Positions 8,688-16,784 of a stretch of 32,424 bases of DNA are shown piece by piece. Source of the stretch: a bacterium. Lineage in GTDB: Bacteria; SZUA-182; DTGQ01; JAFGSM01. The notes beneath the pieces are model-generated. The model was not told where the DNA came from. It ran no database searches and saw only the letters and a program-made list of their open reading frames with translations. Made by a program: the position numbers and the translations under genes. The DNA lies in assembly GCA_016934595.1 (NCBI GenBank), contig JAFGSM010000170.1:1-32424 (forward strand), given 5' to 3'. The first letter of the stretch is position 1. Each line of letters starts with the position of its first letter.

Positions 8688-11552
8688 TAAAAGAGCAGCC
8701 ACCTGGTCCAATAGTATATATGCCTCTGTATAATCGGGCTTTATCCGGACGGCTTCACGCAGATATCGCATGGCATCCTCATAAAATCCAACCATGAATG
8801 AGCAGTATCCAAGGCCGTAATATGCCTGAAAGTTTTGAGGGTCAAGCGAAATCACCTCATTATACTGCTGCATCGCCTCCTGATAGCGCTGCTGATTAAA
8901 ATATGCAACCCCCAGATTTATCCGCGCATCGATGTGACCGGGGTCGATCTTAAGCGCTGCGACATATGACTCTATGGCCTTGTCAACCGAACCTTTGCCA
9001 AAATAGGCTATCCCAAGATTAATCAACGCCTGCAGATTGTCCGGCTTTATGGCAAGGGCCATTGTATATTCCTGGATTGCCTCTTCAATAAGCCCTTTGC
9101 TGTAATAAGCGACCCCCAGATTGACCATCGATTCTACATTGTTTGCGTCCAATTGCTTGGCCAAGATATAATTGTCGATCGCATTATCAATCAATCCGTT
9201 ATGAAACAAGGCGATTCCAAGATTGACATATGCCCCTGGATTCTTATCGTCCAAATCAATAGCCTTATTGTATTCCCTTATAGCGTCATCCAGCCTGCCA
9301 AGGCTAAAATAGGCAATGCCCAGGTTATAATATGTCTCAAAGGAATCAGGATCTAGTTTTATGGATTCCTTAAACTGCTCCACTGCCTCGTCAAGCCTTC
9401 CTTCCTTGATCAATATTGTGCCCAGGCAATTGTAAACCTTTGCAATGTTCGGGTTTGTGCTTATGACCTGACCGATCTCGTTGCGGGCCATATCATACTG
9501 ACCAGCCTGTATATACATAGTTGCAAGGTTTATCCTTGCCTCCTCATGATTCGGATCAAGATAAAGCGTCCTTCTGAACAGGTCCTCTGCCTCTTTTAAT
9601 TTGCCCAATCCCAGATAAGCGCTGCCCAAATTGTTATGGGCGTCAATAAAATCGGGGTTTTGTTTTAATGCCTTCTGTATAGGATCTATGGCTTCGGAGA
9701 ATCGCCCCTGCGCCACGTATATGCTCCCGATATTATTGTAAGCCGCAGCGTAGTTAGGCTCCAATTCAATCGCCTTGTTGAAATAATACATGGCCTGGTC
9801 ATAATCCTTCATCATGTAATAAACGACACCGATATTGTCGTATGCCTCCAGATAGGAAGGATTCAGATCTACGGCCACCCTGAAATTTTTGATAGCCTCA
9901 TCCGTTTTGCCAATCTTGTTATAGATCGTTCCGAGGTTGTTGTATGCATTGATATATCCAGGATCCAGTCTGATAGCCTCCTCCAGTTCGTTTATCGCCA
10001 TATCCGTCCACCCTTTTTTGTCATAAATATACCCCAGTACAAAATGGGTAAAGACGTCGTTTGGATTCACCTTTAAAAGCGCCTTGAATTCCTCAATAGC
10101 CTCATCAAAATCGCCAGATGTATAATAGTATGTTCCGCGATTAAGGTAGTCCAGCAACCCAATCATGTCTTTAGGATCCGGATATGAGGCATGTTCCTTA
10201 TCCCCTGCCTCAACAGGAGCGGTCCAGATATAGCCAAGGCTTTCCAATTTACCCTTGGTGTCTGTATCCAGGTTCATGTGCGCATATTGAGATATCTGAA
10301 GGGATTCAAACTCCTTTATCTTCTCATCAAGGAGCTGTTCCAAAACCTTCACGATATCAGGCCGCTTTTTATAGAGATCGGTCAGTTCATTGGGATCATC
10401 CCTAAGACAATACAGTTCAGGTCTGGGTGCCCTTATGTACTTCCACTCCGGTGTCCTTATCCCCTCCAGAGGGCTCCACCTGTGATTATAAAGCGGATAA
10501 AACGTCTCGCAATACTGTTGTGTCACTCTATCATCCAGCCTCCCAGGGGTAAAGAGCGAAATGCCATGTTTATGGCCATCATACTTGATGCCTGCCAAAT
10601 CTATCAAGGTTGGAAAGATATCCGTCAGATTTACCTCTTTGTCTATCACCAGCCCCTGGGGCACCTTGCCCGGAATGCGAAAAATGAGCGGCACATGAAG
10701 CGTGGCATCATAGATAAAAATGGCGTGTGTCTTTTCTCCATGTTCCCCAAGACCTTCGCCGTGATCTGCTGTAAAACAGATTATCGTGGAATCAAAAAGA
10801 TTTAAATCCTTCAAGGCAGTAAATAGCTTTCCCATCGCTATATCCACATAAGAAATCTCCCCTTCATAGAGATTATCCGCGTAATCCTCTTTAAAAGGGG
10901 ACGGAGGGTCATAAGGCGCGTGAGGATCAAAGCAGTGTATGAATGCGAAAAAGGGGCGGTCATCCTTTTTCCCTATCCACTCAACAGCCGATTCTATAAC
11001 CTTTTCGGCAGGCCTCTCATTATAAAAAAATGCATCTTTATCATTATCATCAGACTTCAGCCTGTCATCATAAACCTCAAATCCCTGATTAAGTCCAAAC
11101 CTGGAGTCAAGCACAAATGCGCCTATAAAAGCCCCTGTCCTGTATCCCGCTTTCCCAAAAAGCTCTGCCAGTGTGACATTGGTCTCATCCAGCCTGAATG
11201 TCCCGTTATTCCTGACCCCATGCCCAACTGGAAAAAGCCCTGTCAACATTGTAGAATGTGAAGGCAATGTCACAGGCACAGGGGTATATGCCCTGGAAAA
11301 CATGGTCCCTTCCGATGCCAATGCATCGATATTCGGAGTTTTGGTTCCCTTATGGCCATAACAACCGAGATGATCGGCCCTCAGCGTATCGATAGATATG
11401 ATAATGCAGTTGACCCGTGGGCCAGATGGTTTAAATTTAGAAGACGGGATCCCCAACATATTATGGCAGCCTGTAAACAATAAAGACAGCGCGCAGATAA
11501 GACAGATAAGAGAAATTGTTTTGTTATTGATTTTTAATCTAAAAAGATGCAT
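8682..11552 (-). CDS. Sulfatase-fold lipoprotein with about 14 TPR repeats
   Basis: The protein has 956 residues. A lipoprotein signal peptide ends LLFTGC (lipidated Cys near residue 29). An alkaline-phosphatase-superfamily/sulfatase domain spans roughly 45-480, with ISIDTLRADHLGCYG, TLPSHSTMLTG, FTADHGEGLGEHG and HVPLIFRIPG. About 14 canonical 34-residue TPRs fill the rest. At the nucleophile position of the C/S-x-P-S-R sulfatase motif there is Thr (T95) and His replaces Arg, so formylglycine maturation is not expected. Phospho- or sulfo-transfer to an envelope polymer is possible; the substrate is unknown. I start at ATG 11552, with AGGAGG six bases upstream; ATG 11555 is also possible. An earlier ATG at 11621 would add 23 residues before the signal peptide and is unlikely. 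Confidence 0.85.
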   Translation of the reverse strand: MHLFRLKINNKTISLICLICALSLLFTGCHNMLGIPSSKFKPSGPRVNCIIISIDTLRADHLGCYGHKGTKTPNIDALASEGTMFSRAYTPVPVTLPSHSTMLTGLFPVGHGVRNNGTFRLDETNVTLAELFGKAGYRTGAFIGAFVLDSRFGLNQGFEVYDDRLKSDDNDKDAFFYNERPAEKVIESAVEWIGKKDDRPFFAFIHCFDPHAPYDPPSPFKEDYADNLYEGEISYVDIAMGKLFTALKDLNLFDSTIICFTADHGEGLGEHGEKTHAIFIYDATLHVPLIFRIPGKVPQGLVIDKEVNLTDIFPTLIDLAGIKYDGHKHGISLFTPGRLDDRVTQQYCETFYPLYNHRWSPLEGIRTPEWKYIRAPRPELYCLRDDPNELTDLYKKRPDIVKVLEQLLDEKIKEFESLQISQYAHMNLDTDTKGKLESLGYIWTAPVEAGDKEHASYPDPKDMIGLLDYLNRGTYYYTSGDFDEAIEEFKALLKVNPNDVFTHFVLGYIYDKKGWTDMAINELEEAIRLDPGYINAYNNLGTIYNKIGKTDEAIKNFRVAVDLNPSYLEAYDNIGVVYYMMKDYDQAMYYFNKAIELEPNYAAAYNNIGSIYVAQGRFSEAIDPIQKALKQNPDFIDAHNNLGSAYLGLGKLKEAEDLFRRTLYLDPNHEEARINLATMYIQAGQYDMARNEIGQVISTNPNIAKVYNCLGTILIKEGRLDEAVEQFKESIKLDPDSFETYYNLGIAYFSLGRLDDAIREYNKAIDLDDKNPGAYVNLGIALFHNGLIDNAIDNYILAKQLDANNVESMVNLGVAYYSKGLIEEAIQEYTMALAIKPDNLQALINLGIAYFGKGSVDKAIESYVAALKIDPGHIDARINLGVAYFNQQRYQEAMQQYNEVISLDPQNFQAYYGLGYCSFMVGFYEDAMRYLREAVRIKPDYTEAYILLDQVAALLK

Positions 11553-11705
11553 CATTATCCTCCTGAAATAATATTCCGATAGTTTTAAAAGTTCTCTAAA
11601 AAAAATAATTAACCGAAACATATTGGGAAGTCACAAACAAAAAATATAACATATCGGATTATGGAAGGCAATTGAAGGCCATCCTTTTTTACCATGAAAT
11701 TTGGT

Positions 11706-11766
11706 ACGAAAATAGATTCTATTTTCATGATTCGTGGTGCCGCTAAAAAGCGGCATGGGTGTTTAC
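11706..11766. repeat. Double-hairpin dispersed repeat, copy A
   Basis: Hairpin 1 is GAAAATAGA/TCTATTTTC (11708-11716 with 11718-11726). The linker ATGATTCGTGG is followed by hairpin 2, TGCCGCT/AGCGGCA (11738-11744 with 11749-11755), then TGGGTGTTT. The core TATTTTCATGATTCGTGG recurs exactly at 21610-21743. Confidence 0.8.
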
Positions 11767-11825
11767 CATGAAAAATAAATTTCATTCATGAGGGGGGCCA
11801 ACTAAAATTTGGCCATGACCGTTTA
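11767..11825. repeat. Double-hairpin dispersed repeat, diverged copy
   Basis: Hairpin 1 is ATGAAA/TTTCAT (11768-11773 with 11780-11785). Hairpin 2 is GGCCAA/TTGGCC (11796-11801 with 11809-11814), followed by ATGACCGTTT. The base sequence differs from copy A but the layout and the C-T-A-A-A-A loop are kept. Confidence 0.6.
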
Positions 11826-11845
11826 ATCCAAAAAGGAAGAATGCC

Positions 11846-12688
11846 ATGGGAAAATCCAAGAGAATTGCTGTTAAAAGCGTCAAAAATCAAACAGATATCG
11901 ATCAACAAGCAGATCAGCCAATATCGATATGGTATAACCTGATTCATGAACCTGTCCCTTTTATTTTCTTTGGCCTTATTATAGGATCAAAGATATATTC
12001 CCTCCTGAGTTTTATATCCAAAGTGGATTTTTCTTACATTTGGGGGCTTTTTCCTCAGATCAGAATGGGTGGAGGGGTTCCCCTCGTTCTATCCAATACG
12101 CTGGGCCGCCTTGCGTATAATATGGTCGCCATTCTCTTTGATGCACTCATCATAGCAAGCTATCTTATCAGGATTAAACCAGCCGGCAAGGCAGAAGGTT
12201 TCTGGGAGAGATATTACCCCCTTATAACCGTTCTTTTCCCCATGATCGGATTTACCTATCTCCTTTTTTCCCCTTTTCAGATCGGAAGCCTTTTGATGCA
12301 TTTTGACCTCCCGCTTCTTTTTCCTCTGATTATTGAGCTTTCGGGATTGGTTATCTCATTTGCAGGGGCGACACTGAGCATACTGGCGCTATGGCAGCTC
12401 AGAAGGTCTTTCAGTCTCATGGTTGAGGTAAGGCGTCTTATAACCACAGGGATGTATCGTTATATACGTCACCCCCTTTACATGTCTGAGATCATTCACG
12501 CCATTGGAACCACCATCCTTTTTGCACACCCCGTAGCCCTTGGCATATTTTTGATAACCCTTGTCCTCGAAATCATAAGGGCCAAACTAGAAGAACATAA
12601 ATTTCTTAGACTGGTTCCGGCCTATGCTGAGTACAAAAAGAGGACAGGTTTCCTCTGGCCAAAATGGCAGAGACGGGAGAACGTGTGA
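11846..12688 (+). CDS. Isoprenylcysteine carboxyl methyltransferase-family membrane protein 1
   Basis: This 280-residue protein has several predicted membrane helices and a C-terminal ICMT/PEMT-type region: TTGMYRYIRHPLYMSEI, an intervening hydrophobic stretch, then KLEEHKFLRLVPAYAEYKKR. This RHP-LY plus EE-x-Y pattern binds S-adenosylmethionine in membrane-embedded methyltransferases. The substrate in bacteria is generally unknown; a lipid or small-molecule acceptor is possible. A purine-rich AAGGAAG precedes the ATG. The last four bases overlap the start of a paralogue, so the two are probably co-translated and may act as a pair. Confidence 0.8.
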   Translation: MGKSKRIAVKSVKNQTDIDQQADQPISIWYNLIHEPVPFIFFGLIIGSKIYSLLSFISKVDFSYIWGLFPQIRMGGGVPLVLSNTLGRLAYNMVAILFDALIIASYLIRIKPAGKAEGFWERYYPLITVLFPMIGFTYLLFSPFQIGSLLMHFDLPLLFPLIIELSGLVISFAGATLSILALWQLRRSFSLMVEVRRLITTGMYRYIRHPLYMSEIIHAIGTTILFAHPVALGIFLITLVLEIIRAKLEEHKFLRLVPAYAEYKKRTGFLWPKWQRRENV

Positions 12689-13473
12689 AACATGAACTGG
12701 CCAGATATCTCGATGCATCTCAATTGTCTGCCATTTTCTACCAGACAATCATCCTTACTATTGCCTTTGTATTTATTTACAGGATATTGAGTGATAGTCA
12801 AAGGGAATGGATCAAGGGCTATCTTATACCCATAATCTTCTTTCTGTTTCTTGCGGGCAAAACCCTCAGGAATGCCATAGCCTTACTGGGCAATAAGGCA
12901 TATAAGTCTCAGTCTCATATCCTGATACTTCTTTCCGTCAACAACCTTCTTATCCTCTCCTTTATGTCTCTCGCCATCATAAGCTACATTATTCGAAGCA
13001 GGCCTATTCATAAAGCCTGCGGAATAAAAGAAAGGGCATTCCCCATATTCGTGCTTTTTTCACAGTTCGCCGGATCCTATTTTATCGGCGCGCATACACG
13101 GTTCCGTTTCCAGATATTCCTTTATATCTCGGGAATTATAATATCTATCCTTGGCACAATCATGGGATGCTTTGCGCTGTGGGAACTAAAGAGGTCGTTC
13201 AGCATCATGGTCGAGGTTCGAAAGCTTATAACAAAAGGTATTTACAGCAAGGTGCGCCATCCGCTTTATGCAGGAGAGCTCCTCCACCTTTTTGGGATTG
13301 CTATGCTATTCAATAATACCGCCGCTTACGGCCTGTTTGTATTCCTGTTTTTCATGCAGTCTTTGAGGGCGGTGCTGGAGGAAAAGAAACTCTCGTCCCA
13401 TTTCCCTGAATATGAAACATATAAAGACAGGACGGGTTTTTTCTTCCCGAAACTCAAAAAAACCAACTCATAA
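12685..13473 (+). CDS. Isoprenylcysteine carboxyl methyltransferase-family membrane protein 2
   Basis: This 262-residue membrane protein is paralogous to the upstream gene. It shares TKGIYSKVRHPLYAGEL, LEEKKLSSHFPEYETYKDR and a similar ending (DRTGFFFPK against KRTGFLWPK). It has multiple hydrophobic helices. I choose GTG 12685 as start because it makes a GTGA overlap with the previous stop and has GGGAG upstream. The in-frame ATG at 12664 would add seven residues. The pair looks like a tandem duplication that has diverged, especially in the N-terminal halves. No terminator separates it from convergent hisS, only about 40 bases away. Confidence 0.8.
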   Translation: MKHELARYLDASQLSAIFYQTIILTIAFVFIYRILSDSQREWIKGYLIPIIFFLFLAGKTLRNAIALLGNKAYKSQSHILILLSVNNLLILSFMSLAIISYIIRSRPIHKACGIKERAFPIFVLFSQFAGSYFIGAHTRFRFQIFLYISGIIISILGTIMGCFALWELKRSFSIMVEVRKLITKGIYSKVRHPLYAGELLHLFGIAMLFNNTAAYGLFVFLFFMQSLRAVLEEKKLSSHFPEYETYKDRTGFFFPKLKKTNS

Positions 13474-13514
13474 AATCATATGAGTGTAACCAAAACAGAA
13501 CATTAAAGACAACA

Positions 13515-14918
13515 TTAGCCATGCATTTCCTTATAGGATTCTAACCAGGAGGCATGCCTTCTCATCAAAATATCAGATATTTCATCAATAGTGCATTCTT
13601 CCTGATAACCTGTGCCCATCTGCCTCAATATAACGGAGCCGCGGGAAATCTCCTCTTCCCCAAAGATGATTGTGTAAACACTGCCCAATCTGTCTGCCAT
13701 CCTAATCTGGCTTTTTAATGTGCGGCCCTGATAATCCATCTCCGCAGGAACTCCATGAAGCCTCAGCTTTGTCATTAATCTGAACGCCTTTGATCTGGCT
13801 TCGCTCCCAAGCGTGGCGAAAAAAGAAAAACAAACACGGCCTTTATCTTTCGGCTGGGATATACCCTTCAAGGCCAAAATCAGCCTCTCCATGCCCAGGG
13901 CAAAACCACACGCAGGCGTAGACGGCCCGCCAAAATCCTCTACGAGGTGATCATACCTTCCTCCGCCGGCAACGGCATTCTGTGCCCCAAGCAGATGACT
14001 TGTCACTTCAAAGGTCGTGCGGGTATAGTAATCAAGCCCCCTGACCAGATGCGGATTAAGGTAATATTGTATCCCCGCATCTTTTAGCAACCCTTTCACA
14101 CCTGAAAAATGCCCGTCACAGTCATGGCAAAGAAAATCTAATACCCTTGGGGAGTCTTTCATCATTGATTTACAGTCAGGATTCTTGCAGTCCAGGACAC
14201 GCAGGGTGTTAGAATTGAACCTGCTTTTACAGTCATCGCAAAGCTTATGTACAAAAGGGGCAAGATATTTTCGCAATTCATCCCGGTACCTGATATGGCA
14301 GGACCGGCAACCCAGGCTGTTCAGATGTATCTGAAAATATCCGCCAGCCTCTTTTGGGGGTGATGTAACTGTATGTGAAGACTGCCTAAAAAATGAATAT
14401 TGAAAGTGTCCGCATGCCTCTTTTGACAGTGATGCAGTCCCTTTTATAGCCAGCCTTTCCAACAGATGGAATAAAAGGATTATCTGCTCTGCGTCCACCT
14501 CAGGATCAGGAGGGCCAAAGCACTCAGCGCCGATCTGGTGAAACTGCCTTGTTCTTCCTGCCTGAGGGCGTTCATACCTGAACATGGGGCCAAGATAGTA
14601 AAGCTTATTGGCGCCAAAATCCATACGCAGGTTATGTTGCAGATATGCCCTTACCACAGGCGCTGTCCCCTCAGGCCTTAGTGTCAGAAGCTGCCCTTTA
14701 CGGTCGGAAAATGTATACATCTCCTTGGATACGATATCTGTCTCCTCCCCTATGCCCCTTGCAAAAAGTCCTGTATGCTCAAACACAGGGGTCCTTATCT
14801 CTGTGTATCCAAAGGCCTCAAGCATAGATCTTGCGTTATTCTCGATCCTGTGCCATAAATCTATCTCAGAGGGAAGGATATCCGCCACCCCTCTTGCGCT
14901 TTGAAACTTTATAGACAT
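13515..14918 (-). CDS. hisS: Histidyl-tRNA synthetase with an in-frame insertion
   Basis: The 467-residue class II enzyme charges tRNA-His. Landmarks are RPEGTAPVVRAYLQHNL, MFRYERPQAGRTRQFHQIG (motif 2), LVRGLDYYTRTTFEV and AVAGGGRYDHL (histidine-binding), PACGFALGMERL (motif 3), and an anticodon-binding domain at the C-terminus. A Cys-rich segment (LCDDCKSRF, DCKNPDCKS) is shared with many bacterial HisRS. Most bacterial forms have about 420 residues. The excess lies at about 161-192, between LLERLAIKG and the conserved IHLNSLGC. There SLSKEACGHFQ and SPPKEAGGYFQ form an imperfect repeat 23 residues apart. The catalytic motifs are intact, so the enzyme is probably active. Confidence 0.93.
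   Translation of the reverse strand: MSIKFQSARGVADILPSEIDLWHRIENNARSMLEAFGYTEIRTPVFEHTGLFARGIGEETDIVSKEMYTFSDRKGQLLTLRPEGTAPVVRAYLQHNLRMDFGANKLYYLGPMFRYERPQAGRTRQFHQIGAECFGPPDPEVDAEQIILLFHLLERLAIKGTASLSKEACGHFQYSFFRQSSHTVTSPPKEAGGYFQIHLNSLGCRSCHIRYRDELRKYLAPFVHKLCDDCKSRFNSNTLRVLDCKNPDCKSMMKDSPRVLDFLCHDCDGHFSGVKGLLKDAGIQYYLNPHLVRGLDYYTRTTFEVTSHLLGAQNAVAGGGRYDHLVEDFGGPSTPACGFALGMERLILALKGISQPKDKGRVCFSFFATLGSEARSKAFRLMTKLRLHGVPAEMDYQGRTLKSQIRMADRLGSVYTIIFGEEEISRGSVILRQMGTGYQEECTIDEISDILMRRHASWLESYKEMHG
14332..14440. repeat. Imperfect 69-base tandem duplication inside hisS
   Basis: The stretch starting TGAAAATATCCGCC at 14332 recurs as TGAAAGTGTCCGCA at 14401. About 28 of the first 38 bases match. 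It corresponds to the KEACGHFQ/KEAGGYFQ repeat and accounts for most of the extra length of HisRS. Confidence 0.7.
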
Positions 14919-14967
14919 TCCTTACAATCTCCCTACGATGGACAAAGGAACGGAATCCAAAATGCCC

Positions 14968-15591
14968 CTAAGTCATTTTCTTTAATCTTTCTACGATGAG
15001 CCTTAAAATCTCATAGCAATCGAATATATGCCCATGGCTCCAGGTCATAGCCTCTTCAAGCGCTTTGATACGAATTCCGTTTGGCAGGGAAAGGGTTATC
15101 TCAAAAAATGGAGGGGCGTCTTTGTCGATCGCCTTAATAATCAAAAAAGAATCTATCCCCTTGGGCTGCATAAAAAACATGAACCTTCCACCGATAATAT
15201 GCTCTATGATCTTTTTTATCTGAAAGGTAGCCTGTTCTAAAATCTTTTCCGCAGCCTCTTCCCCAATTCTAAAATAAACAAGCGTCTCTGCCTTAGACGG
15301 GGAATCTATGTGATCAATCAATGCAGGCATTGTTATCCGGCACGGTTGAGGGTCTTTAAGGGGGATCCTGTTTATGGAGGGATCCCCAGCCTGTGTCCCC
15401 AAAATATCTCTGGGCTTGGGGCGGGGTTCAAAAGGATTCAGTGAGTGTGCATATCTTTCATAATCCTCCTCCGCATCCCTTAATTCCCTTGCGGCATTCA
15501 GCCTGTCTGCATCCCTGTCTTTTTTCCATTTTTCTTTCCATTCATCAAACCTTTCCCAAAAATCGTTTCCCTTCTGGTCTTTATTATTCAT
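14968..15591 (-). CDS. Conserved-looking hypothetical protein
   Basis: This 207-residue soluble protein is of a family I do not recognise. The N-terminal 60 residues are very charged and probably helical (WERFDEWKEKWKKDRDADRL). A Pro-rich linker (FEPRPKPRDIL) follows, then a compact C-terminal domain with helix EEAAEKILEQATFQIKKIIE and strands GRFMFFMQPKGID and FFEITLSLPNG. No signal peptide or membrane helix is seen. AAGG lies upstream of the ATG. It is 49 bases upstream of hisS and may be cotranscribed with it. Confidence 0.6.
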   Translation of the reverse strand: MNNKDQKGNDFWERFDEWKEKWKKDRDADRLNAARELRDAEEDYERYAHSLNPFEPRPKPRDILGTQAGDPSINRIPLKDPQPCRITMPALIDHIDSPSKAETLVYFRIGEEAAEKILEQATFQIKKIIEHIIGGRFMFFMQPKGIDSFLIIKAIDKDAPPFFEITLSLPNGIRIKALEEAMTWSHGHIFDCYEILRLIVERLKKMT

Positions 15592-15701
15592 GAAAAAACC
15601 TTCTATCTTTAATTGAAAGACAAGTCATTGATGAATAGAGAATTACGGATCGATTTTAGCTATAAAGGGCCAAACCATCCTTTTCTTAAATGGTCTCAGA
15701 T

Positions 15702-16079
15702 CTAATCCCTGACCTTCAAGTTGTCTTTGACCTTTACAACGCCCTGCACGCCCCTTGCCAGTTCGATCGCTATGTCGGCTTCTTCCTTGGAACCTACAAT
15801 CCCTGTCAATGTAACCTCCCCCTCAATCGTGTCCACATCTATCTTTAAACCCTTAACCTTTGAATGGGCAAGCAGCTTTGATTTCACATTCGAAGTAATC
15901 ACGCTGTCATCTATCCATTGCCCCACGCTTCTCTCATCCGATGCGATCATATACCCTCCTGCCACGCCTGCCCCTACCCAAAGCGGGGTACATCCTGTTG
16001 TAGAAAAGAAAGAGACCATCAAAAACAGGGCTGCCCCCAAAAAGGCCCTCTTCAGCCAAACGTTTTTAAAAAAGGACAT
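15702..16079 (-). CDS. BON-domain lipoprotein
   Basis: The protein has 125 residues. A signal peptide ends at a lipobox-like SFFSTTGC, followed by GAGVAGGYM and a single BON domain (about residues 55-125) with DSVITSNVKSKLL, VDTIEGEVTLTGIV and VVKVKDNLKV. BON domains bind phospholipids at envelope surfaces, as in OsmY and DolP. This protein resembles the small DUF/BON lipoproteins that keep outer-membrane integrity. I start at ATG 16079, where GGGGAG stands three bases upstream; the in-frame ATG at 16097 lacks such a site. Confidence 0.82.
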   Translation of the reverse strand: MSFFKNVWLKRAFLGAALFLMVSFFSTTGCTPLWVGAGVAGGYMIASDERSVGQWIDDSVITSNVKSKLLAHSKVKGLKIDVDTIEGEVTLTGIVGSKEEADIAIELARGVQGVVKVKDNLKVRD

Positions 16080-16167
16080 AATCTCCCCCCAATGCACGCT
16101 TAGTTATTCATAAAAACTTAATGATCTTATCACAATCATAAAACACTTATAAAACTGAAAAGCCTTT

Positions 16168-16749
16168 CTATCCCTTTTGGGATGAGAGCCGTCTTATCCT
16201 CAATACAAAGGGAATCGATAGTATCTCGACCAGGATGATGATCGATAATACGATTTGGGCCTTTATACCTAACCACCAGGGCATCCATATCCCTGCTATA
16301 GATAGAAACATGACCAGAATTTGAAGGCCGACCCAGAAAACATAGCCCCTAAAAACCCATTGCCCTTGGCGGTAAAATCCATAAGAAATGGTTATTGTAA
16401 GCCCTCCAAAAAAGACCCCTGCAAGAAGTGGATAAAGATTGTCGGGGCGGCATATAAAACCCAGTCCGTGTAAAGGTTTAAACCATATAAAGATAGAAAC
16501 TATTGTGACAAAAAGCCCATAGGCAAAAATGCATAGTGACAGGGCGATGATCTTGGCGGAAGGGGCATCATGATCAGCCCTCCTGAGACCTATGGATGTC
16601 CATCTTATGCCTGTATGATGAGGCGTTGAAGCGGTCTTCTTGATTTCACGGCTTCTAATCTCATGCTCAATCAATGTATGACCGCACTCGCCACATATTT
16701 GAGCGCCATAAGGATTAAGAAAATTACATCTTGGACAATGCTCAGCCAT
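16168..16749 (-). CDS. Zinc-ribbon membrane protein
   Basis: This 193-residue protein has an N-terminal zinc-ribbon (CPRCNFLNPYGAQICGECG, residues 5-23). A linker leads to about four membrane helices (roughly 66-90, 106-126, 133-158 and 163-185). The family is not one I can name; zinc-ribbon plus transmembrane architecture is common among proteins of unknown function. It lies 35 bases downstream of the large propeller-barrel gene on the same strand. Confidence 0.65.
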   Translation of the reverse strand: MAEHCPRCNFLNPYGAQICGECGHTLIEHEIRSREIKKTASTPHHTGIRWTSIGLRRADHDAPSAKIIALSLCIFAYGLFVTIVSIFIWFKPLHGLGFICRPDNLYPLLAGVFFGGLTITISYGFYRQGQWVFRGYVFWVGLQILVMFLSIAGIWMPWWLGIKAQIVLSIIILVEILSIPFVLRIRRLSSQKG

Positions 16750-16784
16750 ATCAAAACCTCTTTTTTATGTTTTTGTTTTTATTT

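Larger units (their letters stand above)
11553..11845. other. Divergent intergenic region with hairpin repeats
   Basis: About 290 bases lie between the divergent sulfatase-TPR and methyltransferase-like genes. They must hold both promoters, but I cannot place one with confidence. The right half consists of two double-hairpin repeat units (11706-11766 and 11767-11825). Confidence 0.6.

Noticed and set aside
11706-11825. Insertion-sequence ends
   Set aside because: No transposase frame lies between the repeats and the units are short tandem hairpins, which fits a non-autonomous repeat better.
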